DNA from: Candidatus Flexifilum affinis | Lineage (GTDB): Bacteria > Chloroflexota > Anaerolineae > Aggregatilineales > Phototrophicaceae | Direction: 5' to 3' | DNA: 64,000 nucleotides | Assembly (NCBI GenBank): GCA_016713325.1 | Contig: JADJPJ010000016.1 | Coordinates: 1-64,000, forward strand | Shown: positions 27,260 to 35,053 of the stretch, piece by piece | How the letters are laid out: the number at the start of each line of letters is the position of its first letter | Numbering within the stretch: position 1 is the first letter of the stretch | Made by a program: the position numbers and the translations under genes | The notes under the pieces: model-generated | The model's input: only the letters and a program-made list of their open reading frames with translations | Told to the model about the DNA's origin: nothing | The model's database searches: none

Positions 27260-27514
27260 CAGAACAGTCCTCAGACCTCCCCGGTTGTGGTTCGCTCGGC
27301 GTCCGCTCTCGATGAGGTGGGGAGGGAGATGGTGAGAGGAGACAGCGACTATCGTAACACAAACCGCAATAGCGCTGGCGCAGAGCTGGCTGAGTTCCTC
27401 GCCGACGTCGCCCGGCCCGCGATGTTAGGAAGGTGTAAGGTCGTTCGTCATAACGTGATGATCGAAGCAGAGGTGCTGTTCAGCGCAACTTGGGGGTTAT
27501 CTGCGAGGCAGAAT

Positions 27515-28231
27515 ATGATTCACGTCAAAAGAGTGTCTGTGCTTTTTGTTCTCTTGGCGCTGCTCATTGCCTTCGGCGCGGTCAGCGGAGTCAGCGCACA
27601 GGGCGGCGGTAATTCGGACGCCGCGCACCAGTGCCAGCAGGGTGGATGGCAGACTCTCGTACGGTCGGACGGAAGCGGCTTTCGCAATCAGGGCGACTGC
27701 GTCAGCTACGCCGCCCAGGGAGGTGTTCTCGTCCTGCCGGTTCAGCCTTACAGCGAGGGCGTGACGATTGCCTACGACCCCGTGAACACGGTGGGCTTCG
27801 GCACATTCCGTCTGACGGCGACGCGACATGTGACCGGCAGCCAGGCCTGGAGTGAACTCGACATTTACAATTACGCCGAAACGATTTGCAGCCGTTCGAC
27901 GATTGACGCCGTCATACCACTTGCCGATCCGAATGCGCTGCAAGTGAGCCCGGATCTCAGCTCAGCCGGCCTGCATACGACCGTCACGGTCTCCCGACGC
28001 CTGGAAGACGTGTGTGCCAATACAGTGACTACGGAACCACTGATGGTCGAGATCCACACCGACTTCACCGCGCTCAGCCCGGCGACCTTCACCGGTTCAA
28101 CTTATGTGCGGAATGCCCAGGTCCTGGGCACTGCCCTGAGCTACCCGTTCACCTGTCACTGGGATACCGGCGTTGGCTGCGGCGGAAGTGTCCCCACGGC
28201 CACCATCTTCTCGACCCGCAGTCCGGGGTAG
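27515..28231 (+). CDS. Secreted protein with Gln-Gly-Asp-Cys-Val-Ser-Tyr motif
   Basis: A 238-residue exported protein with a signal peptide to about residue 29 (Val-Ser-Ala-Gln). The first about 45 mature residues contain a Cys, Gly-Trp and Phe-Arg-Asn-Gln-Gly-Asp-Cys-Val-Ser-Tyr, a motif widespread in secreted proteins of Chloroflexota and Actinomycetota. The rest is a beta-rich domain with further cysteines that could form disulphides. Start ATG 27515. The frame upstream of it is open but lies antisense to the glycosyltransferase and is not coding. A terminator follows. Confidence 0.78.
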   Translation: MIHVKRVSVLFVLLALLIAFGAVSGVSAQGGGNSDAAHQCQQGGWQTLVRSDGSGFRNQGDCVSYAAQGGVLVLPVQPYSEGVTIAYDPVNTVGFGTFRLTATRHVTGSQAWSELDIYNYAETICSRSTIDAVIPLADPNALQVSPDLSSAGLHTTVTVSRRLEDVCANTVTTEPLMVEIHTDFTALSPATFTGSTYVRNAQVLGTALSYPFTCHWDTGVGCGGSVPTATIFSTRSPG

Positions 28232-28297
28232 ACACACCGGTTGTGGGGACGCCATTTTGGGCGTTCGACGCAACTGAATAGCAATCAATCTGTTGAA

Positions 28298-28332
28298 AAT
28301 GCCCCCCTGACAGGAGGGTGTCAGGGGGCATT
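28298..28332. terminator. Convergent terminator
   Basis: Arms AATGCCCCCCTGACA and TGTCAGGGGGCATT with a short GGAGGG loop and one unpaired C, located between the convergent secreted-protein and beta-propeller genes. Confidence 0.7.
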
Positions 28333-28349
28333 CTGCCGAAGGTAAAGGT

Positions 28350-29582
28350 CTACCCCACCATCGCCGCCAACCGCACGTTCTCCGCGACCACCTCCCCGCT
28401 CGGGTCACGGTCGATCACGCGGTACAGGGTCACCGGCACCAGCGACAGACCGCCATCCGGCGCCGCGGCCGGATCGAGCGATCCCTCGGCCACGGCCTGT
28501 GCCCACGCCTCCAGGTTCGGCACCACGCTCACGTAGACGCCCTGACGGGTCGGCAGGATGCGCCCGATGCTGTGACCGGGCGTGCTGAAGATCTCCAGAG
28601 TCTCGCCAGACGCCGGGTCCAACCGGTGCAGGCTGGCCTGCCACACCTGGACCGGCGCGCCTTCACCCAGGAAGGCGTCGAGCCGCTCGCGGCCTTCACC
28701 TTCGAACGACAGGCCGCTGTCAAAGGCGCGCACCGTGTACAGGATCGACCCGCCATCGGCGCTCCAGGCCACCTGATCGGGCACGACGTCGAGCGGAATG
28801 TCACGCCGATCGCCCGTCGCCACATCGACCACGGTGATCGCCATCGGCCATGGCGCGCCCGGCTGAATGCTGATGCCCGCCAGCTGCGTCCCATCCGGCG
28901 AAACGGCGGCGTGGCTCAGGCCGGGGATGTCGGTCGTTTCCTCCGTCTCCAGGTCGACCAGGGCAATCTGCGTGCCCGTGCAGTCGCGGCTGTAGACCAG
29001 CCCCGAAGGTGTCAGCGCCAGCGTCAACGCGAAGCCGCCCAGGCCGCCGGTTTCCGCGGAATACAACTGATCCGTCGGCAGTGGCGAACCCCCGCCGCAT
29101 CCGACGCCGCTGGGCACCGTCACGATCGTCGGCTCTCCGGGCGGCAGCGGCAGCAGGTGGATGTCGATCTGCGCGTCCTGCCCTTCCTGCGGCGCCGGGT
29201 TGGTCACGGCGAAGATCAACCGCGAACTGTCCGCGCTGAAGGTGACCGGGTAGCCCGCCGCCAAGCCGCTGGCCCGCGGCAGCAGATCGCCGGTTTGGCG
29301 GTCGTACAGGAACAGCACGTAGCGGTTGTCGGCGGTGTAGCCGGCCATCGCAATCCAGCGGCCGTCCGGGCTGGCCACGACCTGGGTATAGGTCTGCGGC
29401 ATCTCCTCTCCGCCGGCTTCTGAGATGTTGATCGGCTGGCCCTCAACTCCGTACAGCCAGACCTGCCCATCCTGCACGGCGGCGAAAACGTCACCCTCCT
29501 GTGCGGCGGCGGGGAATGCCAAAACCGTCAGCAGGGTGACGGCAGCGATGAACGCGATCAGTGCAGTGCGTCTCGAAAACAT
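28350..29582 (-). CDS. Secreted TolB/WD40-like beta-propeller protein
   Basis: A 410-residue exported protein: signal peptide about residues 1-28 (Ala-Ala-Ala-Gln), then repeated propeller blades with Ser-Pro-Asp-Gly-Arg/Thr, Ser-Ala-Asp-Ser/Gly and Asp-x-x-Thr-Gly-Asp elements typical of TolB/PD40 repeats. Start ATG 29582 is preceded by AGGAG. No enzymatic domain is fused, so a binding or scaffold role outside the membrane is likely. Monocistronic and convergent with the upstream neighbour. Confidence 0.8.
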   Translation of the reverse strand: MFSRRTALIAFIAAVTLLTVLAFPAAAQEGDVFAAVQDGQVWLYGVEGQPINISEAGGEEMPQTYTQVVASPDGRWIAMAGYTADNRYVLFLYDRQTGDLLPRASGLAAGYPVTFSADSSRLIFAVTNPAPQEGQDAQIDIHLLPLPPGEPTIVTVPSGVGCGGGSPLPTDQLYSAETGGLGGFALTLALTPSGLVYSRDCTGTQIALVDLETEETTDIPGLSHAAVSPDGTQLAGISIQPGAPWPMAITVVDVATGDRRDIPLDVVPDQVAWSADGGSILYTVRAFDSGLSFEGEGRERLDAFLGEGAPVQVWQASLHRLDPASGETLEIFSTPGHSIGRILPTRQGVYVSVVPNLEAWAQAVAEGSLDPAAAPDGGLSLVPVTLYRVIDRDPSGEVVAENVRLAAMVG

Positions 29583-29667
29583 GATCGGCTCCTGTCGTTT
29601 CAATTTCCATTACAACACCTACAGCTAGAGAGTACGCGGGAATTGCTCTGAAGGCGATCGATGATAT

Positions 29668-30285
29668 TCAGACGATTTTCAGGCGTTTGGCCAACCAGGG
29701 GCGCGGCTGAGGGAAGCGGCGCAGGTCGTCGCGGTACTTCCACAGCAGCAGCAGGCCATTGACCGCCATGACCGCGATCAAAACCGGGTCGGGGTGGGCG
29801 ATCAGCAGGTAGGCCAACAGGCAGAGGAACATCATCAGCACTGCCCAGCCGGAAACGGCGATCAGGCTGAACCACACGCCCAGCAGGATTCCGCCAAAGG
29901 TCGGGATCTCCCACAGCGTCAGCGCCATCCACACCCCCGCGCTCACCGCTACGGCCTTGCCGCCCCTGAAGCGCAGAAAGGGCGAAAAGGCGTGGCCGAA
30001 GATCGGCGCCAGCGCCACGATCACCAGTGGGCCGCCGCTCAGACCGACGACGTATTTGGCGATGGCGACCGGGATCGACCCCTTCAGGATGTCCAGCAGC
30101 AGCGCCAGCCCGCCGAGCTTCCAACCGCCGGCCTTCAACACGTTGGTCGCGCCCGGGTTGCCGTCGCCGACATCCCGCACGTCGCGCCGCAGCGCCAGCA
30201 GGCCGATCCAGTAGGCCAGCATCAGCGACCCGGCGGCGAAGCCGATGACCGTCCAGATCAGGGTTTGCAGGGTCGTGTCGTTCAT
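29668..30285 (-). CDS. plsY: Glycerol-3-phosphate acyltransferase PlsY
   Basis: A 205-residue integral membrane protein with about seven helices. PlsY transfers acyl from acyl-phosphate to glycerol-3-phosphate, the first step of phospholipid synthesis. Diagnostic motifs are Gly-Asn-Pro-Gly-Ala-Thr-Asn (about 42-48) and Gly-His-Ala-Phe-Ser-Pro-Phe-Leu-Arg-Phe-Arg-Gly-Gly-Lys (about 97-110). The first motif region reads Tyr-Trp-Ile-Gly rather than the more usual Ser-Gly/Pro form. ATG 30285 overlaps the stop of the CruF-like gene, making it the last gene of the operon. Confidence 0.9.
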   Translation of the reverse strand: MNDTTLQTLIWTVIGFAAGSLMLAYWIGLLALRRDVRDVGDGNPGATNVLKAGGWKLGGLALLLDILKGSIPVAIAKYVVGLSGGPLVIVALAPIFGHAFSPFLRFRGGKAVAVSAGVWMALTLWEIPTFGGILLGVWFSLIAVSGWAVLMMFLCLLAYLLIAHPDPVLIAVMAVNGLLLLWKYRDDLRRFPQPRPWLAKRLKIV

Positions 30286-31124
30286 GCGGCCGATCCCTCT
30301 CTGCGCTGACGCACCGCGATTCGGATCGCGGCCAGCAGGACCGCCCCCATGACCAGCCCGCCGGCGATCCCCGGCCCCGGCTGGCCCCAGAACAGGATTA
30401 GGCCGAAGGTCTCCAGAAACCAGGTGATGCCGTAGATCAGCAGCAGGGGCACGATCGGCAGTCGGCGCAGCGGCGCGAGGAAGCTGGCCGCCGTCGTCAG
30501 CAGGATCGACGCCAGCAGCCAGCCGGCGTAGTTCGACCAGGGGATGCCGAAATAATGAAACGCGCCGGGGTTATCCCAGACCCACAGGTTCCAGCCGACC
30601 ATCTGCGGATCGAGGAACAGATCCCAGGCGGTAAAGGCCAGCGCGCTGAATCCGATGAAGGCGATGCGCCCTCTCGTGCCGGAAAGCCGACCGGTCAGCA
30701 GGTGGGCCACCGCCCAGGCCGGCGGCAGCATCATCAGCCAGGCCAGCGGGATCAGCGCCGGCACCCCGCCGATCTGCGGCTGGAGCAGGTCGGTGTAGGC
30801 GTAGTGTCCGAAGGGGAAGCCGGTCGTGTGGCCAACGTATTCCACCGTCCATGCGCCGACCACCATCAGTGCGAAGACCGCCAGCACCCGCCGCCCCCCC
30901 CAGATGCGCCACAGCGCCGCCATCGAAGCCGCCGCCTGGGCGATCACCCCGGCGCTGATGTCGAGCGGGAAGACCGCCTCGCCCACCGTCCAGCGCAGGA
31001 TCGGCACGGCGATCATGATCAGTGACCAGACGCCGATCAGGATGACGGCCGGGGCGTCGTTCGGGTCGAGCCGCGCGCCGCTCAGCCGGGTTTTCAGAGT
31101 GTCGGATGTGGTGCGAAGGGCCAT
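30282..31124 (-). CDS. CruF-like (DUF422) carotenoid hydratase family protein
   Basis: A 280-residue membrane protein with seven or eight helices. Family motifs include Val-Glu-Tyr-Val-Gly-His-Thr-Thr-Gly-Phe-Pro-Phe-Gly-His-Tyr-Ala-Tyr (about 95-111), Leu-Asp-Pro-Gln-Met-Val-Gly-Trp-Asn-Leu-Trp-Val-Trp (about 171-183) and Gly-Ile-Pro-Trp-Ser-Asn-Tyr. CruF-type enzymes add water to the terminal double bond of acyclic carotenoids. Start ATG 31124, one base after the upstream stop; an alternative TTG at 31142 overlaps that gene. Overlap with plsY downstream shows co-translation. Confidence 0.82.
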   Translation of the reverse strand: MALRTTSDTLKTRLSGARLDPNDAPAVILIGVWSLIMIAVPILRWTVGEAVFPLDISAGVIAQAAASMAALWRIWGGRRVLAVFALMVVGAWTVEYVGHTTGFPFGHYAYTDLLQPQIGGVPALIPLAWLMMLPPAWAVAHLLTGRLSGTRGRIAFIGFSALAFTAWDLFLDPQMVGWNLWVWDNPGAFHYFGIPWSNYAGWLLASILLTTAASFLAPLRRLPIVPLLLIYGITWFLETFGLILFWGQPGPGIAGGLVMGAVLLAAIRIAVRQRREGSAA

Positions 31125-31125
31125 G

Positions 31126-32130
31126 CTAGCGTATTGCTCCAATCAGTTTGTCGAGGTCGCCCGCCACTTCCAGCCCGGCGCATTCGCCCCGGCCCTCGAA
31201 GATCACCCGTCCCTGACCGGCCGGCGTGCGATCCGTCAGGCGCAGGCTGATGCCGGCCTTCAGCGTCTCCGGGACGCGCGTGCTCATGTCGGCGCGGTTG
31301 GGGCCGGGCAGGATCGAGGCCTCGGCGCGGTCGGCGAACACTTCCAGCCGCATCGTCCTGTCTTGCAGCACCCATTCCACGTGGTGTTCGCCAACATCCA
31401 GCTTTTCCGTCCGCGCGCCGGTGTAGGTGGCAAACTTGTAGAGCCGCTGTTCATGCCACAGCCCGGCCAGAAAGCCGGGAAACCAGCGGCCCAGAAACGG
31501 CACGATGGCAATCGAGGCGGTGAACGAGACTTCCGGCTGCTCAAAATGGTTGGTCTGCATCCACACCCAGCCGCCGGGGAACGACTTGCCCCAGTCCTTC
31601 TCGATATAGCCGCGCCCGCCGCTGAAGTCGTGGGCGACTCCGTCGACGGTCAGCCCTCCCGTCACCTCGTGGTCGAAGCCGAGAATGCCGTGGTAGCACT
31701 CCATGAAGGGCATCCAGCCGAACCAGCCCATCACCCCCGGTTCGCGCGGCGTGACCGTCCAGGGGATGGCCTTCCCAAAGCCTACCTCGCCCCGGACGGT
31801 GCGCAGATCGTCGTCGATGTCCAGCGTGATCCCGTCGAGTCGGAAGTGGTTGCGGCCGATGCGCAGATCGAAGCGCCCCTTCGCTGCCTCAAACTCCGCC
31901 ACCGGGTAGCGGTGATAGCTGACCGCGCCGGAAACTCCATCGAAGACCTGCACGAAGGCGTGATGCCTTTCCGGGTCGTCGCTCAGGAAGATGCCGGGGA
32001 TGACGGCGAAGCGGCTGGTTCGATCGGGCGAGACCATCTTGAAGTACCAGCCCTCGAAGAAGGGCGGGCGCTGGCTGTGGCCATGATAGCGTTCGGGGTG
32101 CAGCACCAGATCGATAGTGTCGTGGATCAT
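31126..32130 (-). CDS. Tocopherol cyclase-like protein
   Basis: A 334-residue protein of the tocopherol cyclase-like family. Characteristic blocks are Phe-Phe-Glu-Gly-Trp-Tyr-Phe-Lys (about 25-32), a mid-region Met-Glu-Cys-Tyr-His-Gly, and Gly-Tyr-Ile-Glu-Lys-Asp-Trp-Gly-Lys-Ser-Phe-Pro with Trp-x-Trp-Met-Gln-Thr-Asn-His-Phe. The plant enzyme closes the chromanol ring of tocopherol; bacterial relatives are largely uncharacterised and may act on other prenylated lipids. The ATG at 32130 overlaps the NUDIX stop (ATGA) and follows GGAGG. Confidence 0.85.
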   Translation of the reverse strand: MIHDTIDLVLHPERYHGHSQRPPFFEGWYFKMVSPDRTSRFAVIPGIFLSDDPERHHAFVQVFDGVSGAVSYHRYPVAEFEAAKGRFDLRIGRNHFRLDGITLDIDDDLRTVRGEVGFGKAIPWTVTPREPGVMGWFGWMPFMECYHGILGFDHEVTGGLTVDGVAHDFSGGRGYIEKDWGKSFPGGWVWMQTNHFEQPEVSFTASIAIVPFLGRWFPGFLAGLWHEQRLYKFATYTGARTEKLDVGEHHVEWVLQDRTMRLEVFADRAEASILPGPNRADMSTRVPETLKAGISLRLTDRTPAGQGRVIFEGRGECAGLEVAGDLDKLIGAIR

Positions 32131-32786
32131 ATCGAGATCGCCTCCGAGAGGGCTTCGCGGTAGGGCGCGACCCACGATTCCTGCAGGGGAAGCAGGCCGC
32201 TCTCGCCGTGCAGCAGGACCCAGTGCAGTTCCAGTGCCCGGCCATGGGAGGCCACGTCATGCACGATCCAGCGCTCAGCGGTCGGCTCGGTCGGTGTCAG
32301 ATGATAGAAATGGCGCAGCGCCCGGTCGGTCAGAATGGCCGATGGCAGCCAGCCCTCGCGCTCCCAGTTGATGGAGATTCGCTTCGTCTCCGGGTCGTAT
32401 TCCCAGGCCCGGTACCGGGCGCGCGTCCAGTCGCCCTGCGCTTCTCGCACGTAGACGGTCATGCCGCGGTGCAGCAGCAGATCGCCGGGAGAATCGTCGG
32501 CGGGCGACTCTTGCAGCCGGTGATTCTCCAACAGTACGCGGGCGTCCGGCGCCAGCGGCTGCCAGGTGGCAGCCAGCTTGCGCACGATGCGCACCGCAGT
32601 CAGGCCGGTCTCTTCGGCCACCTCGCGCAGCAGCGCCACCTCGATCGCCTCGCCATCCTCGACCGTGCCGGCCGGGAGCTGAGTCATCCGGTCGTCCGGG
32701 CGGTAGAACAACAGAAGCTGGCGACCCTGCGGCGTGTCGCGCGTGATCAGCGCCGTCACCTTCTGAATCGGCTCCAGGTCAGACAT
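32127..32786 (-). CDS. NUDIX hydrolase
   Basis: A 219-residue protein with a complete Nudix box: Gly, five residues, Glu, seven residues, Arg-Glu-Val-Ala-Glu-Glu-Thr-Gly (about 40-62). It hydrolyses a nucleoside diphosphate linked to another moiety, with metal bound by the Glu residues. The C-terminal about 100 residues are an extension not typical of minimal Nudix proteins. In this operon a prenyl or nucleotide diphosphate substrate is conceivable (inference). It overlaps both operon neighbours. Confidence 0.88.
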   Translation of the reverse strand: MSDLEPIQKVTALITRDTPQGRQLLLFYRPDDRMTQLPAGTVEDGEAIEVALLREVAEETGLTAVRIVRKLAATWQPLAPDARVLLENHRLQESPADDSPGDLLLHRGMTVYVREAQGDWTRARYRAWEYDPETKRISINWEREGWLPSAILTDRALRHFYHLTPTEPTAERWIVHDVASHGRALELHWVLLHGESGLLPLQESWVAPYREALSEAISI

Positions 32787-33627
32787 GGTTCGCCCCCTGC
32801 GCCTGGGGCAGGGTTGCAGCGAACTCCAGGACCGTCGCGCGAACGGTCGCCCACCCGGCGCTGCGCGGATCGGGCAGGTCGTGCGCGCCGGGCAGTTCGC
32901 GATAGGTCGCGCCCAGCCGGGCCGCCAGCGCCCGCGTCTTGATCGGCTTGACCAGTTCGTCGCCGTCGCCCTGCAGGACCAATGCCGGGATCTTTCGTTC
33001 AGCCAGCGCCGCCGCCGCTTTGTGGCCCGCCAGCCCCGCGCGGCGGATCTGCGCGAAGATGCCGGTGGGGATGGCGAACTCGCGAATCGCCTGCTGCACC
33101 TGCGGGTCGTCCAGATCGGCGTCGGGCATGAATTTGAGGATGCCCTCGCGCGTCTCGCGGTCGTCGAAGTTCATGCGCACCAGCCCGAACGGCTTGATCT
33201 GGCGAAAGACGCGGCTCAGGACCGGAAGCAGCTTCCACAGCGGCGACTCCAGCTCCCAGAACGGGTTGAGCAGCACCAGGCCGTCGGCCGAACACGCCGC
33301 CGCCGCGCTGATGGCCAGCGCCCCGCCCATCGAGTTGCCGATCAGCAGCAGCCGGTTGTGCGAACGGCGCAGCTCGCCCGCTGCCTTGATCACGGCGCCC
33401 TGCCAGTCCTCGAAGCGCCGCCGATCGATGCTGCCGATATCTGAGCCAAAGCCGGGCAGCAGCAGGCCGCGCGCCGTCCATCCGGCGGCGTGCAGCGCCT
33501 CGCCCAGCGGCCGCATTTCGGCCGGCGTGCCGGGGAAGCCGTGAACAAGCAGCGCCGCAGCGCCGTTCCCCGCGCGCAGGAGGAACGGCTGGTGCTCGGC
33601 GCCGGCGAACGCATTCTCAAACAGCAT
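32779..33627 (-). CDS. Alpha/beta hydrolase (carboxylesterase or lipase-like)
   Basis: A 282-residue alpha/beta hydrolase. An oxyanion-hole region His-Gly-Phe-Pro-Gly-Thr-Pro is near residue 29, nucleophile Ser in Gly-Asn-Ser-Met-Gly-Gly (about 97-102), acid in Gly-Asp-Gly-Asp-Glu-Leu, and a catalytic His in Gly-Ala-His-Asp. It resembles monoacylglycerol lipase and thermostable carboxylesterase enzymes. The 3' end overlaps the NUDIX start by 8 bases, and one base separates it from the upstream membrane-protein gene. Confidence 0.88.
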   Translation of the reverse strand: MLFENAFAGAEHQPFLLRAGNGAAALLVHGFPGTPAEMRPLGEALHAAGWTARGLLLPGFGSDIGSIDRRRFEDWQGAVIKAAGELRRSHNRLLLIGNSMGGALAISAAAACSADGLVLLNPFWELESPLWKLLPVLSRVFRQIKPFGLVRMNFDDRETREGILKFMPDADLDDPQVQQAIREFAIPTGIFAQIRRAGLAGHKAAAALAERKIPALVLQGDGDELVKPIKTRALAARLGATYRELPGAHDLPDPRSAGWATVRATVLEFAATLPQAQGANHV

Positions 33628-33628
33628 C

Positions 33629-34105
33629 CTACTGTCCTCGCGGTGCGGAAGAGGACGCCGACGCCGTCGCCTTCTTCATGGGTTGCACCGCCTGCGCGTG
33701 AAAGACATCGAAGACGAACAGGAACAGCCCCTGAAGGATAATGCCGACCCCCATCCCGCGCCGTGAAGGCGATGACGCACGACGGCGCGCCAACCAGCCG
33801 CCGCCGATCATGTACAGCACATCCAGCCCGGCGTTGATCCACAGCAGCCGGCGAAGATTGCGCGTCTCCTTGTTCAGAACCGCCGGCGCGCGCGGATCGT
33901 TGAGCTGCTGGCGGCGGTGATCGGACGTGAGGAAGCCGAAGACGGCGATTCCCAGGTTGACGGCCGCCCAACCGACGAACTGCCCGCCGACGCCGCGCCA
34001 GAAACCGCGCCGCAGCAGCATGATCAGGCCGAGCGCCGTGCTGATCCCCGCCCACTTCGCCAGCCGGCGCGAGACCGCGCGCTGGAATTCCCAGATATCG
34101 AACAT
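33629..34105 (-). CDS. Small polytopic membrane protein, first gene of lipid operon
   Basis: A 158-residue protein with three or four hydrophobic segments and a basic C-terminal tail (Met-Lys-Lys-Ala-Thr-Ala-Ser). Family not identified with confidence; it resembles DUF-type membrane proteins of Chloroflexota and Bacteroidota. Start ATG 34105 after GGAGATGGC. Upstream, ACACGGGAC-type direct repeats (about 34121-34150) lie in the probable promoter region of the operon. Confidence 0.7.
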   Translation of the reverse strand: MFDIWEFQRAVSRRLAKWAGISTALGLIMLLRRGFWRGVGGQFVGWAAVNLGIAVFGFLTSDHRRQQLNDPRAPAVLNKETRNLRRLLWINAGLDVLYMIGGGWLARRRASSPSRRGMGVGIILQGLFLFVFDVFHAQAVQPMKKATASASSSAPRGQ

Positions 34106-34267
34106 GCCATCTCCATTGGATACACGGGACACACGGGACACACGCGGGACCCTTCACCGTGAATTTTCGCGCAAAGCCGGTCGGAAATGGCAAAAGAGTC
34201 ACCGGACTCTCATGCGGATGCTATAATCAACGGTCTGGAAACACTTCCCGAACGAGGACGAACGATC

Positions 34268-34909
34268 TTGGACTTCCTACCGCCCCTGCCCAATCTGCTG
34301 GCCTTCATTGGCGCCGCCTTCGTGCTGGTGGTGACGCCCGGTCCGGTCGTGCTGTACATCGTCGCACGCAGTGTCGATCAGGGACGGAGCGCCGGGCTGG
34401 CCTCGGTGCTGGGCGCGGAACTGGGCAATGCCATGCACGTTCTGGCGGCGGCCTTTGGCCTGTCGGCCATCCTGGTCTCGTCGGCGCTGGCCTTGGACGT
34501 GGTCAACTAGCGGGGCGCGGCCTACCTGACGTATCTGGGGATCAAGGCGCTGCGCACCCCTGTCAAGACGATCGATGACCCGATCTTCGAGAAGAAGTCG
34601 CTGCGCAGCATCTTCGTCCAGGGTTACGTCGTCGCCGTGCTCAACCCCAAGACGGCGCTGTTCTTCCTCGCCTTCCTCCCGCAGTTCATCGAGCCAACCA
34701 GCTCCAGCGCCACCCTGCAAATTCTGGCGCTCGGCGTGATCATGCTGCTGCTGGCCACCTTCAGCGACAGCCTGTACGCGCTGGCGGCCGGTACGCTCGG
34801 CGGTTGGATGCGCCGCAGCCGCGCCTTCCTGAAGATTCAGCGGGCGCTGACCGGCGTGACCTACATCGCCCTGGGAGTATCGGCGGCGCTGGCCAGCCGC
34901 AGCCGGTAG
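34268..34909 (+). pseudogene. LysE/RhtB-type amino acid exporter interrupted by a TAG stop
   Basis: The frame is continuous for 213 codons from TTG 34268 except for one TAG at 34508-34510. The translation on both sides matches the LysE family: Phe-Val-Leu-Val-Val-Thr-Pro-Gly-Pro (about 18-26), then Gly-Ala-Ala-Tyr-Leu-Thr-Tyr-Leu-Gly straight after the stop, and Val-Leu-Asn-Pro-Lys-Thr-Ala-Leu-Phe-Phe later. Total length fits the family (about 205-215). In relatives this position is often a Lys or Trp before Ala/Gly-Gly-Ala-x-Tyr-Leu. It is either a recent nonsense mutation or a base-call error. Confidence 0.8.
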
Positions 34910-35053
34910 TGCGATGGGTCTGGCGCCAAAGTATTCCCACCCGGAGCCGGTCCCCCGGCCGATGGCCCGCTTTCAGGGCTAGCAGCAGCGCTGCCGCCGA
35001 CTGCCCCACCGCCGCTCCCGGTCACGACGCGGGCCGCGAAGCTGGCGCGCACC

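Noticed and set aside
26570..27514. Long open frame on the plus strand upstream of the secreted protein
   Set aside because: It is antisense to the conserved glycosyltransferase, with unnatural Gln/Arg-rich composition; only the part from ATG 27515 begins with a signal peptide and is a gene.
34914..34979. Short frame starting ATG 34914 as N-terminus of the glycosyltransferase
   Set aside because: It ends at a TAG before the first helix and is in another frame; joining it would need an unproved frameshift.
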